64,000 nucleotides of DNA from Progne subis subis (GCA_022316685.1 JAKJHU010001586.1:1-64000); one strand, 5' to 3'; numbered from the stretch's first letter, positions 49,575-62,043 are shown. The notes: generated from the sequence alone by a model not told the origin. Numbers and translations: made by a program.

Positions 49575-49647
49575 TTTTGGTCCCCCCCTCCTTAAATTGT
49601 TTTTCTGACTTGGAGTCTCTCACTGGTTTTTCATTTAAGTCAGCACA
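49065..49647 (+). mobile_element. Solo LTR, ERVL type, 5-bp TSD GTGAA
   Basis: 583 bp from TGTCCTAGGTTACAATG to AAGTCAGCACA. It is bounded by the perfect 5-bp duplication GTGAA (49060-49064 and 49648-49652). The first bases resemble the ERVL-like provirus LTR (TGTCCTAGG), and a 5-bp TSD fits ERVL integrases. A TA microsatellite (49527-49557) and a T run (49558-49578) lie inside and have probably expanded since insertion. Confidence 0.85.
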
Positions 49648-49652
49648 GTGAA

Positions 49653-52600
49653 GCTTGTACTGAAGAGAGATCCTGGCAAGAGGACATGGTGAGGAGAATT
49701 GCCTCAGCATGGTCTTGCAGGTTCTTTTATCTGTCAGGTTATTCATGTCTAGTTTAGTGGTTTTGTTGTTGTTTGTTTGTTTATTTTTTATTTCTGGTTC
49801 ATTAACTTGAGTTTATGCTATAACTTACTGGAAAAATGTTTTCATTTATTGAAAGTAAAAGACTGACAGAAACTCTTATGTTAGTTTATTTGGAATTAAG
49901 AAAGACAGTGTTCACATGTGCTGCATTATTGTGGTAGTAAATCCCCCACACTGCACTGTCCTCAAGATGCTGTAGGAACCCAGGAATTCCTGTTACCCCC
50001 CAGAGTCTGAGTAATGGGTTGAGCACTGAAACATCCCTTGTCTGTACTAGAAATCCTGCATGACTTGCGTGGGGAATGTCTGTACAGAAACTTCTGTTTG
50101 ACTAAGGAAGGGAATGAGAGATAATCTGTTACCCCCTGACAGCCTTGGAAAATTCCTTAGCTGGATCACAGCCCAACTGGAACAGTGACATTGCTACTGG
50201 AGTTTTTTAAAAAAATTCCAGCAATCACCAACTTTGAATATGGGCATTAGTGAAAATTTCATAAGACAACTTTATTTATTTACTTGAGTGTGGGTGTCCA
50301 CTTACAGGTGAACTGTACCCTTCCACTAAGGCTCACAGTTCACTTATTTTACTGAGGATACTGAGGATATGCATTAGTCTAAGGTGATGGTCTGGGATGG
50401 CTGAGACCCCATTTAAATTATCTCAGTGTGTTTTTTTCATTGAAACTGTTGCATTCCACAGCAAAATGTAAAGCTTAGTGGGTTTTTTTTTCTCTTTTAA
50501 AGTTTTCCTGGAACCTGAAAGCCGTCCATATCCAGCTTACCAGTGGAAAATGTACTGGGCCTGAAACCTCATTGGCAAAATCTCTGATGCTTTCTGTAAT
50601 GCACTCGCTCCCAACAACAAAAAACAGGACATGTTCTAAGTGGCACTGTTGAGTTCTATTTCTGAGGGTTTCAGTAGCAGAGTTTCTCACTCCAACCATG
50701 TTCTTTAGCAAGACTCCACCTGGCAGTGAATATTTTCTTAATGGAGCAGTATATGAGTAGGTCAGGTCAAATCCTGGCTCATGAATTTTGGGTGGTTTCC
50801 ACCCAGAATGGTTTCTCTTGGCTTTGGTGCTGAAGGTGTCCCTTACCTGGAGGGATTGCAGGATTTGGTGTGTCCATTTCCATTGCAGCAGGAAAGGCAA
50901 GTGCACTGCAGGTCAGGTGGTCCAGGCCTGCACCCCAAATTATGTTATTGCATTCGAGTGTACAATAGGATTGGCACACTTGAATTCATTGCCAAAATGT
51001 TCATGAATATAAAGTGGAACACAGTTCATTGACCATGAGTCTGGATTTAAAATTAATATTAAAACTAATGCAAATATTGCTCTGTAAGGTAAATGCAGGG
51101 TATTTTGTATATTTGTATTTTCTAAGGCCAGCATTTACTGTTCTAAGTATGTTCAACCCATATTCTTCAACTCAGTGAAGGTTTTCTTTGGGATTGGAAT
51201 GACAATTATAAATAGGTAATTACATTCTTGCACCAGGTATGCTTGAATCCCAGACTAACTTACAATTTCTCTTATTCATAATTTATTTTTCATTTACAGG
51301 GGACATTGGAAGAATCTTGATTTAATATGGAGTGACCAAGGCTGCTTGTGAAAAAAATCATTGTGATGTTTGGGTTACTATTCTTCTTAAATCATATATA
51401 TATATATATATATATATCAGAATTGTCTTTCCAGTCCAAGAAGTCTTGATAGTCTAAGACTATTTTATTTTATGATATTTTTACTTAGTATTTAATTTAT
51501 CAGGTTATTAACCTGATATTATTTGTTTGTGTTGTTGCTCTCCATTCCCACAGCAGATGTATGAGACAACTCATTCTGTGACTTGTCACACTTGTTCTCA
51601 TTTTATGTGACAAGCCTAAAATCTTATCTCTTTGCTAGTAACTGTGAGTTCTATTATTGTATTCTTTTTTCACATGCCAGAGTAACCTTGTGAGTTAATT
51701 GGTATCTAGACAGCTCCTCCAAACCTTGCAAAAATCTTGCATGAAATCAAGTCTCTATTTGACGGTTTGAGACTTTGAGAAATGTGTAAATGAATTTTCC
51801 TTAGACCTCTGACAGGGTGCTTGTCTTCATGATGTTGAGGAAGAAGTTAATGTTCTTTGGAAGACATTGAAAAGACATATTAAAGCTTGTTCAGTTGTTA
51901 GTACTGGTGAGGAAAGGTGAGCCCAGATTTAAAAGGTTCTCCCAGAACACATTGATCCCTGTGTTCAGCTTGCAGAGAACAGCTGCAGGTTTTGTTTTCA
52001 TATTTCTCAGTTCTATTGAAGCGTTTTCTGTTCTTCTCAAAATTTGACTCAGAAAAGAATCATGATTAGTCTTTACCTTTTGTACACTGAAATTTGGAGC
52101 TGGTTTTCCACTTTTTCAGGAATGGTAAATGCTAGGAATGGTAAATCAGATTTCACTGAGAATGGAAAACTGTTTAAAAAAAAAAATGACCATAACTTTT
52201 GCATTAAGTTTGATTAGAACCTAGTTTTCAATTTCAGTTGACAAAACAATCTAGTTTTAGATTATTTCCTCCATGCTCCTCCACAAACAATCCTGCTGGC
52301 ACTGTGTCAATTTGCACAATTGACACTTAAATATCCTTTAAAACTGACCTTAACATTAGTAAACTCTTAAACCTTATAAAAAGTAGCAGCAATTACTTTG
52401 GGATTACCTTGGGAATGTTAATGGCCTGACAAAATAAATCCTGAGAGTGATGACAACAGAGAAAAGGTTCAGAAAATTTTCTTTTATTACTGGCAAAATA
52501 TTTTTATATGGTCAAAAGATGCCTAGATGAACAAAATACTACTGCTAAAAAAAGTATTACTCATCATAATAGACACTTTTGTTTGTATATTATATTTAAC

Positions 52601-52659
52601 CACAGCTTGGCAACTCTAAGATCTAAGAACAAGATTTGCTGAGGATCTAACAGAGAATT
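49653..52659. other. Intergenic, no confident gene
   Basis: AT-rich sequence with a TA microsatellite at 51393-51418. The longest open frame is 50475-50906 on the minus strand (143 codons). It is listed as a finding only, because no family was recognised. Confidence 0.5.
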
Positions 52660-52665
52660 GATCAT

Positions 52666-53352
52666 TGTAGTGGTGTGAGAGTGGTTTTATTAACTTATTA
52701 AGTTATTTTTGTAAGATTTTAAAGTTATTTTTGTAATGGTTTAGTCCACTGTACCCCGCTGTGTTCTTTAATAGTTTTCCCCCTTAGGAGTTAGTTATAT
52801 AAGTAGACATTTTCTGTCAATCATTTCTCCCCTGCACCTGTCCCAGTCAACTCCCCCCCTCTCCTCGTGGTCGCCCTGTCTGTCACTTCGAGACCCTTCC
52901 CTGGATTCTGGAAAGATCCAGGAGAGGTGTCGAGTGGTAGGCTGGTGCCTGGGGAATCCCCTCCTACCCTTCTGTGATTTGTCAATGGTTCAAAGGTTGA
53001 CACCCCTGTTACACCCCCGTGTTCCCTGGTTGGCTGACCCGTTGTCAGCCCTCCCCCGTTTATAAGTGGCCGCCAGGCTTTGATCTCTGCTCTTTCTGGG
53101 CAGCAGTGGTCTGAGGCAGAGCTCCTTGCTGGACTCCCCTTAATAAACTACCTTCCACCCTGCTCAAGAGAGTCGACCCTTTTTCTGTCGCCGCAGTCAC
53201 AACTCCATCAGGTCCACTCGCTGGTGTGGGGAACCAAGAACCCACTGGGAGGAGGTTACTCGCCCTGCCTGTAACCCCGACTGACCCTCGCTGTGGCAGT
53301 GCAGAACTGAGCTAGCCTGCACGCCTGCCAGGCGTGAAAGGACACTGCTATA
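52666..53352 (+). mobile_element. Solo LTR, 6-bp TSD GATCAT
   Basis: 687 bp from TGTAGTGGTGTGAGAG to GGACACTGCTATA. The flanks are perfect GATCAT repeats (52660-52665 and 53353-53358). The terminal dinucleotide reads TA, consistent with one change from CA. TTTATAAG near 53058 and AATAAAC near 53142 are the expected signals. Confidence 0.9.
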
Positions 53353-53358
53353 GATCAT

Positions 53359-54138
53359 CACTTATTTAAAACTAATACTTTAACAGTAAATTCGTGCTTT
53401 TTTCTTTCATTACAAAATTAAGTTAATTTCAGTGCAGCATTTCCTCTAGGTCCCTAACAGTAGATGTACAAAGTTGTGTTTAGTAAGAATTCATCTTAAG
53501 CTTATAATTTGCATCAAAAACTATCTTTATTCCCCTTTTATCAGGTAACTTTTTCCCTTTCTAACTCAGTTTGTCTGCCAATAGAAGGAGCTCCTGCATT
53601 AGGCAACAAGCTGGAGCTCCCAGGAGAACCTTTTCTCTGATCCAGACAGATGGATTCTGGCCTTCATAATGTGCGTGATGTGTACAAAAATTTTGATTAC
53701 AAATTTGGTACAAAATATCCAGTCATACTGCAATCAAGCCCTGTGAGATTATTGCCAAATAAGAGCACAGCACTGTTTGGAGGGAAAGCTTTTTTATTTT
53801 TAAGGGGGAAAAAACAGTTTATCTGCTTATATCTTGAAGTGGCTAGAAGCACTCTGTTGTAGAAGGGTGGTCAGCCTTGTCCCGCTTTTTGTGAGGAAGG
53901 CTATTTCCTGACTGCAGACATAAGCTGTTGGGTGGTATTGGAGAAACACTGAAGAGCAGAAAAACATAAAATACTGGTTCTTGAGAATTTTAAAGGTACT
54001 GCTAGTATGAGTAGGGAAAGCAAACATGCACCCTGTTCCACTGTGCGGAACGAGGGTGTTGGCCCTGGAAGAGCCACTGATTCAGAGGTAAATGAATGTT
54101 TCAATTTTTGAGAGAAGATTTTCATATTTAAGTGATGT
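53359..54138. other. Intergenic, no gene seen
   Basis: AT-rich sequence. No recognised feature. Confidence 0.55.
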
Positions 54139-54990
54139 TCACAGAACCACAGAATATGCTGAGTTGGAGGGATCCACAAAGACCATTGAGTCCAACTCCT
54201 AGCCATGCACAGCACCATCCTCAAGAGTCACACCCTGTGCTGAAGAACATCATCCAAACACTCCTTGATCTCAGACTAGTGCTGTGACCACTCCTTGGGG
54301 AACCCCTTAAGTGCCAAACCACCCTCCGGGGGAGGAACCTTTTCCAAATATCCAACCTAACCTCTCTGATACAACTTCAGGCCATTTCCTGGGCCCTGTC
54401 CCTGGTGACCACAGAGCAGAGATCAGTGCCTGCCCCTCCCCTTCTCTCCCGGAAGCTGCAGAGCTGCAGTGAGGTCTCCCCTCAGTCTCCTCTCCTGCAG
54501 CTGAACACACCAAGTGACCTCAGCTGCTCCTCACAGGGCCCCTCCAGACTCTTCACCACCCTTGTAGCTCTCCTTTGCACACCCTCTGACAGTTCAATGC
54601 CTTTTTTACACTGTGACGCCCAGAACCGCACACAATATTCCAGGTGAGGCCGCCCCAGCCCAGAGCAGAGCAGGACAATCCCTCCCTGGCCCGGCCGGCC
54701 GTGCTGGGTGTGATGCCCCCAGGACAGGGATGTCCCTCCTGGCTCCAGGGCACTGCCATTGACCAGGACCCCCAGTCCCTTTCCCTGGCACAGCTTTCCA
54801 GCCTCTCATTCCCCAGTCTGTCCAGACACCCAGGGCTGCACTTCCCAGGGGCACAATCCGGCACCTTCTGTAGTTGAACCTTACATGGTTGGAGTTAGCC
54901 CAGGCATCTCGTTTGTCACAGCCTCTCTGCAGGGCCTCCCTTCTCTCGAGGGAGTCGACAGCTCCCCCCCGGTATTGTCTGTGAATAGTA
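54139..54990 (-). mobile_element. CR1 LINE 3' fragment, antisense
   Basis: The start CAGAACCACAGAATATGCTG is followed by GAGTCCAACTCCTAGCC, the antisense form of a CR1 3' end. It continues through GCTCCTCACAGGGCCCCTCC and CCAGAACCGCACACAATATTCC, phrases of the CR1 coding end. It is 5'-truncated and of a different subfamily from the copies at 15527 and 56702. The right edge near 54990 is approximate. Confidence 0.85.
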
Positions 54991-56701
54991 TCTGCTTCTC
55001 TTATTCCTGTGGGAAAGTTACTGTCACTTTGCTTTTTACTTTTTTATTCATTGTTCCTTATCTGAAGGGTTTTTTCTCACCTTTATCAGTACAATGGTGC
55101 AAGAAGTAAAATAAAAACCATAAAACATGCTTTCCTTGCCAGAGTGTAATGAAACAGAGGGCATTATAAAAGAAATATCCCTCCTGACTTGCTTCATATG
55201 GCATTTTGCCTACGCAACAGTGAATGATCTCTGTTAAAGAAACATGTGGAGAAAAATTGAATTGTCGAGAAAAAGCCTGTAATACTTCTTTTTCCAGACA
55301 TGTACAGACTGGAGCCTTTATTTGCACTTGGGCTGCAAAGAAGAGACCCTAATATACACTTAAATCTTCTGTAGACAGATGAAAAAGCATTGAAAAGACA
55401 AAATCAAGGATATCACACCAGACCTCAGAGACATGGTGCGGTTTACGGATTCTACTTCTTCCCTTTTCTTCTCTAAATATTTTCTATTGGCTTTGTGAAG
55501 TCAGTAGAGGTATGAAAATTCCAATCATGCGATATAACCCCTAAATACTCCAGGGCTAGATTCTCAGGTGGATTTATTTCTTCTATCGTCCACATCATCC
55601 ATCCAGTACAAAAAGACCAATAAATTGGCAGCCTGTGCCTGGTAGAGCACTCCCCTGGTATGTGGAGAAGTTGTTGTGCATTGCTGATCTGGTCTGGATA
55701 TTTCTCTCTGCTTGCCCTCTTCCCAAGAGAGGAGGAAACAGGTGATATGGCCAAGCTGTGTTCCATCACATCTCACACTATATTTCTATTTTTTTTTCTC
55801 ATTAAGGTATCTATCCTTTAATACATCCCTGCAAGACAGAGTTGCATTCCTGTTCTCTACATTTGTAAATGGACAGCTGAGATGTAGAGATTTCAGCTCA
55901 GCCCCAGCTGTATCAGTACCCAACATATTGAAAGTATCTCTTGGATGACTTTGTGGAGATATGATGGAGTTTTATGTGACCCTAAGTTTGGCTACCGTTA
56001 TTGCATATCTGCCAACAGCTTTAAATGTGTTTTATATACACAAAGGTTTGCAGCAAAGCTCAAGAAAATCCTACTTCAGCTAATTATTGCTCTAGTTTCT
56101 GTCAAATCCAAAAGAACTTTGGCAGAGGGGAGAGAAAAAGCCCCTGCTGCCTAGTCAGTCTAGGTCAACTGGTTATTGCGATCCTAGACTGATTCATTGC
56201 CTCTAAACTTGGAGAATTTTTTAGGATATTGTGTCAATATTTTGCAACCATAATCGATAGATCAGATTTCAAGCTGTTGTCTCACTAATAAACATGCTTC
56301 CCTCACAAATGATCTGGGGCTGTTGGGGAAAATCTATTTCCCAGATTTAGTTTTTCCTGTAAAAATGCATGGGTTCAGCTGTTGCTGTTACAGCACTGTA
56401 GTCACACTGAGTTTTGTCTGAAGGAAGGCAAACAGAAAATTTGCAACATCCAAAACAAGCAACATAGTCACAGATGCTTTCAAATGACACAAATAATGAA
56501 AAAAAACAAACCCACGCACCTGTCAAATCAGAAAGGTCTCCTCTTTATCCAGCTGAATCACTTTTCCCCTGACAAGGCTGCAGTCAGGCTTTCAGTGCAG
56601 ACCACTCCGACAAAGATCCCACATGGAGAATCTGTAAGAAAACACATTTATAGTGGGGGTTTCTCTTCCTTCAGCAAGGAATACTCTTGTGAACATCTTA
56701 C
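54991..56701. other. Intergenic, no gene seen
   Basis: AT-rich sequence. One perfect 10-bp inverted repeat lies at 56155-56192. No exon is supported. Confidence 0.55.
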
Positions 56702-57095
56702 ATAGAATCACAAAAATGTCTGGGCTGGAAGGGCCCTTAAAGCCCATCCATTCCCACCCCTGCCATGGGCAGGGACACCTTCCACTGTCCCAGGCTGCTC
56801 CAAGCCCCAGTGTCCAGCCTGGCCTTGGACACTGCCAGGGATCCAGGGGCAGCCACAGCTTCTCTGGGCACCCTGTGCCAGGGCCTCCCCACCCTGCCAG
56901 GGAACAATTCCTTGCCCACATCCCATCCATCCCTGCCCTCTGGCACTGGGAAGCCATTCCCTGTGTCCTGTCCCTCCAGCCCTTGGCAATTGTCTCTCTC
57001 CATCTTTCCTGCAGCCCCTTCAGGCAGCGCAAGGCCACACTGAGGTCACCCCAAAGCTTCTCCTGTCCAGGCTGAACAATCCCAACTCTCAGATC
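56702..57095 (-). mobile_element. CR1 LINE 3' fragment, antisense
   Basis: It begins ATAGAATCACAAAAATGTC, the classic antisense CR1 terminus, and runs to the CAGGCTGAACAATCCCAAC block before stopping abruptly. It is nearly the same as 15590-15910. Its length of about 390 bp reflects strong 5' truncation. Confidence 0.9.
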
Positions 57096-57868
57096 TATGA
57101 TTCTAGATGTGCTCATGTTTCTGGAGCTTTCATTCCAAAGACTCATCACAGGTTCATGTTGGTGGATCTGGAAGAAGAATCATAGACACCATCTTACATC
57201 CAGTAGTTTCCAAGTGGTGTATTTAATCACCAGTCATTCTTCACCATCAAAGGGAAAAGTTTTTTTCAAAGACATGCAAAAATACCTCTACTAACAGAGG
57301 TGTAATTTTCTATGCTGTACTGACCAGTGGAAAATATCATGTTGCACCATTTAACAATAACCTTTCCCTTTCTAGTAACTCATTTTCCTATTTAAGAGTC
57401 AAAACTGTCTTCCACTGAATTCTATCATCTACATCAGCAGCCAAGACATACTGCAGCAATGTCTAAATGCAACAACTCTACTTATTACCACTAATTGGTA
57501 TCAAATATGACTTTATTAAAACATTTGGGTTGAATATATGTTCAGAGCTACTAAACCACAGACTCTAAAACATTTTGAGACTATTTTCTTCAGACAGCAA
57601 TCCAAATATCACTGTAGTGGAGATCTTCAGTCTTTGAAGTACTTTATAAGAAAATGAATTTGTAGTTATGCCAATGAAACTGCTTCCTTCAGTGGTAATA
57701 TTGTAGTAAAATTCATACATATATTGAAGAAGTTTGTATTCTGAAAACATATAATTTCTTACTTTTAGCAATAGTAAATTTTGCATACAGACATACTGAC
57801 AGTCTGCTTCTCTTTGATGCTCATCACAGTTATCAGTAGCACATTTTCAGCCAAAAAGTGTCACCTTT

Positions 57869-57903
<35 letters not shown>

Positions 57904-59471
57904 TGTGTGTGTATTAAAAATTGCAGTTGGAGATCTTCATGCTGTACAACTTTATGTACTTTTTTGTTGCTGTTTGGGTTTTTTGTTGTTGTTGTTTGTT
58001 TTTTTTTTTTTTTCCTCATTTCTGGCATTTTCCATTTTCTTAATTGTACGAGCCATTTTCTTTTACAGCAAAAAACCTTGGTCCCTTTGAAATGATATAA
58101 TCTATTAATATGGACTCACAAGATTAATTCATGCAGAATGGGATTATCTGTTCTTATATTAAAATATTTTCTGCTTTAACAAAAAATAAATTATTTCCTT
58201 GTTTTATACATAAATCTATTTGGTCAAACATTCGGTGTGTCTCCATGACCAAAACTTATGCTCCAGAGCATCTGACCCACACAGGGCACAGATACTGGGC
58301 CATTCATCTCTAGGTCAGTAGTCTGAGGCTCTCCAGATCTGACCAAAAATTCTTTGAGAGATGATGTTGAAGGGAAATAGATTTATTCAGGGCACATTCA
58401 AGTGATTAAGGAGGAAGGTGAAAAATTATGCTTTTCTTCTCATGATTTTTTCCCCTCAGCTTCATCATTTTGCCTGTTTGATTATTTACACTTGATTACT
58501 ATTAATCTTTTTAAATGTCACATCTGAACTTCTTATTTTATGTATGAATAACCACCAAATCACTCCATTTACTACAGAAAAGTTTCAAAAGTTCTTTTCT
58601 TTGTCAGTCAACTCTATGCTACCTTAAAATTGTAACTTTTCACCCTAAAATAAAAAATTATCTATAAGGGACCCCTGTACAACTATTACCGTGTTTCTTA
58701 AAAAAAAAAAAAAAGAGGAAAAAAAAAAAAGTTACAACCAAAAATGTTCTTTTTAATTTACAGGGGCATTATCAATTTCCTTGTGCTAAGTTATTTTGTT
58801 TCTTTTTGAGAGACACTTAAATTTTGCCATGTTTTCCAATTTAAGGAAAAAAAAATCTGCATGCATAATATCTAAATAAAAATATCACTCCTTATAGTCT
58901 TTGGTTTCAAAATAGTCAGAAATTCTCCCTGCACTCTTGCTTTCTTCTGGAATGAAAGGAGAGCAACAGAACATTTACCGCTTTGGAGTGAATGTTTCTG
59001 ACACTCTTGTTTTGGGCCAAAGCCACAGGAGGGAACGGAGTGTGACCTTTGGAAACTTTTATAAACTGAAACAGAACTTTTCTGCATGCCCCAGCAGTCA
59101 GTGCTTTTGAAGTGTCCATTTCTCCTAGGATATATTTCCCACTCCTCACAACAATAACTTCTGTTAGCATTTCCCTACCACTGTTGAAGCCTGATAAAGA
59201 GATCCCTTTCACAGATGGCACTTATCATCATGTTCGCATACAGCATTGGAAAAAAAAAACATCTTTACCCAGAGTAATGTTTTCATGCTTCAGAGCTGTG
59301 GTAGAGAAGAAAATATTTCCCAAACACTTTTTTTTAGTATCTGAATGTGTTTAAGAAATTAAATGCTTTACTGAAATATTTTTCATGGCTTTTTAATAAA
59401 AATAATTAATTTTATTAAAGTTTATGACTTCAATTTTAAGTGTGCTGTTCCATAATGAAGAAACTTAGTTC
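57096..59471. other. Intergenic, no gene seen
   Basis: AT-rich sequence with a T25 plus GT11 microsatellite (57866-57912) and an A-rich run (58699-58730). Nothing coding is supported. Confidence 0.55.
57866..57912 (+). repeat. T-run followed by GT dinucleotide microsatellite
   Basis: 25 T, then 11 GT units. Confidence 0.9.
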
Positions 59472-59659
59472 CATTGAAGGAACTTAGAAATAAAAAGAGG
59501 ATGTATCATCTTTGGCAGGAGGGTCAGGTCCCACAAGAAGTATTTAATGGCTCTGCAAGAGCACATAGGAAAAAAATTAGGGAGGCCAAAGCTCAGTTCG
59601 AACTGAGGTTGGTAACTTTTGTACAGGATAATAAAAAAATGCTTTTTACAAACATTGAT
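59472..59659 (+). mobile_element. CR1 LINE ORF2 fragment, 5' piece
   Basis: The frame starting at 59474 reads KELRNKKRMYHLWQEGQ and later HRKKIREAKAQFE, matching the region between endonuclease and reverse transcriptase of CR1 ORF2. It stops where the solo LTR begins and resumes at 60303. It is part of one sense-oriented LINE that was split by the LTR. Confidence 0.75.
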
Positions 59660-60296
59660 TGTGGTGGTGCAGAACTGTTTTATTAGGTTTTTGTAAGAAG
59701 TTCATGTTATGGTTCATTTCACTGTATCCCCAATGTTGTAACCCTTTTTGTGTTTTCTGTATAACAAGAGGTTTTGTGTCAGTTCTCCCACCCTCCTCAC
59801 TCTGGGGCAGCCTGTCTATCACTCCAGGGGTCCCTCCTGGATTGCAAAATCTCAGGGAGAGGGCTTCAGGTGATAGGTCCCCTGGGGGGAATTCCTTTGG
59901 CTCTGGATTTTAGTGGTCCAGGGCTTGGGGGTGGGCACACCTTGTTACCCCCTGAATCCCCTGATTTGTTGTCTTGTTGTATCCTCCCTGGAACCCCTTC
60001 CCCACTTATAAGGTGGAGGAGGGAGATTCAAACTCTCTCAGCCTCTCAGCTCAGAGCTCAGCTCTCTGCTCCTCAGCTCTTCAGCTAATAAACATCTTTT
60101 AACATGCTAAGCTGAGAGCCAGCCTTTTCTCTTCTGCTGCCATTGCTGTTACGACACTAGTGAGTCCAGCTGCCGAGAAGCCGACCCAACAGGTGATAAC
60201 CTGCGTGCCCCCTGGACTGGGAACATTGTGTGGCTGTGTTGACCAGAGCTAGCCGGAGGTCAGCTCCCGCCTGGAGTGGCGACAGAACCAGACACA
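59660..60296 (+). mobile_element. Solo LTR inside CR1, TSD ATTGAT
   Basis: 637 bp from TGTGGTGGTGCAGAAC to AACCAGACACA, with perfect ATTGAT repeats (59654-59659 and 60297-60302). TTATAAGG near 60006 and AATAAAC near 60087 are the promoter and polyadenylation signals. It is closest to the copies at 18794 and 25657. CR1 coding sequence continues on both sides. Confidence 0.93.
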
Positions 60297-60302
60297 ATTG
60301 AT

Positions 60303-61752
60303 GGTAAAAGGAAGGGTAAGACCAATCTTTGTTCCTTATCAGATGAAGGAGGGAACTTAGTAACTGCAGATGACGAGAAGGTGGAAGTGCTTAATGTCTT
60401 ATTTGTCTCAGTCTTTAGTAGGAAGACTGCTTGTCCCCATGACAACTGCCTGCCTGGGTTGGTAGATGGTGTCAGGAAGCAAAATGGCCCCTGTTATCCA
60501 GGAGGAGGCAGTCAGAGAACTGCTGAGCTGCTTGGATATTCATAAATCTATGGGCCCAGATGGGTTCCATCCCAGGGTGATGAGGGAGCTGGCAGATGAG
60601 CTTGTGAAGCCACTCTCCAGCATTTAACAACAGTCCTGGCTCACTGGTGAGGTTCCAGAGGACTGGAAGCTGGCCAGTGTGACACCCATTCACAAAAAGG
60701 GTGGGAGGGAGGATCCTGGTAATTATAGAGCAGCCAGCCTGACCTCAGTACCTGGCAAGGTCATGGAATAGTTTATACTGAGTGTCATCACACAGAATTT
60801 ACAGGATGGCCAGGGTGTCAGGCCCGGCCAGCACGGGTTTAGGAGAGGGAGGTCATGTTTGAGCAACCTGGCCTCCTTTTATGCCCAGGTGACCTGCCTG
60901 GTGGATGCAGGAAGGGCTGTGGATGTTGTGTACCTGGACTTCAGCAAGGCTTTTGACACTGTCTCCCACAGCACACTCCAGGATAAGCTGGCAGCCCGTG
61001 GCTCGGACAGGAGCTCTCTTTGCTGGGTTAGGAACTGGCGGGATGGCCGGGCCCAGGGAGTGGCGGTGAACGGTGCTGCATCCAGCCAGTCACCAGTGGT
61101 GTCCCTCAGGGGTCTGTGCTGGGCACAGTTCTGTTCAGTAACTTAATGGATGAGGGTATCAAATCTTGGATTAGTAAATTTGCAGATGACACTAAGGTGG
61201 GAGCGTGTGTCGATGTGTTAGAAGGTAGGAGAGCTCTGCAGAGAGATCTGCACCAGTTGGATGGATGGGCAGAGTCTAACCAGTTGAAGTTTAGTAAGTC
61301 CAAGTGCCGAGTCCTGCACGTTGGCCACAGTAACCCCCTGAAGCGTTATAGGCTGGGGAAGGTGTGGCTGGACAGTGCCCAGGAGGAAAGGGACCTGGGG
61401 GTACTGGTGCCAGTGGCAGAACACGCGCCGGCAGTGTGGCCAGGTGGCCAAGAGGGCCAATGGCATCCTGGCCTGGACCAGGAATGATGTGGGCAGCAGG
61501 AGCAGGGAGGTCATTCTTGTCCTGTACTCGGCACCGGTCAGGCCTCACCTTTGAGTATTGTGTCCAGTTCTGAGCCCCTCAGTTTGGGAGGGACGTTGAG
61601 ATGCTTGAGCACGCCCAGAGGAGGGCAACAAGGCTGCTGAAGGACTTGGAAAACAAGCCATATGAAGAATGACTGAGGGAGCTGGCGTTGTTTAGCCTGG
61701 AGAAAAGGAGACTCAGAGGTGACTTTATCACTCTCTACAATTTCCTGAAGTA
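60303..61752 (+). pseudogene. CR1 LINE ORF2 reverse transcriptase, broken
   Basis: This encodes the reverse transcriptase of a chicken-repeat-1 LINE, which copies its own RNA at the target site. The order of motifs is LCSLSDEGGNLVT (about 60330), KSMGPDGFHP (about 60545), WKLASVTPIHKKG (about 60665), GFRRGRSC (about 60836), YLDFSKAFDTVSH (about 60930) and the catalytic F-A-D-D (about 61180), followed by the QLKFSKSKC block (about 61280). Several frameshifts and stops (for example 60625 and 60768) disable it. It continues to a 3' segment (TTATCACTCTCTACAATTTC) and is cut off at 61752 by the next ERV. Confidence 0.9.
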
Positions 61753-62043
61753 TGGGAGATTAGGGGCAGGCGGTTGGAAGATATCGCGTTGTACAGGTAG
61801 ACAGAACCCCTCCCTCAACACTTAGTTGTTTAATGTCCTTGATAAGCTAAGCAACACGTAGTTTGTAACGTAAGCAGATGGAAGTGATGGAGCAAACAGA
61901 GGTTTTATAACCCCATGTAACCAGTTAATAAACGCCATTTGCCGTCCACCACATTGGTGTCTGTGAGCTGGTGGCCCGAGCAGCCTGGGTGTGGCTGCCG
62001 TGTTGTTCCCGAACCAGGTCGCTATGCCTCAGCGGAGGCAGCA
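61753..62043 (+). repeat. 5' LTR, alpharetrovirus-like
   Basis: A short LTR of about 290 bp with a TATA box (TTTTATAACC near 61902), then TTAATAAACGCCATTTGC near 61925 and CCACCACATTGGTGTC. The latter arrangement is typical of avian sarcoma-leukosis-type LTRs. The left edge is inferred from the end of CR1. Confidence 0.72.
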
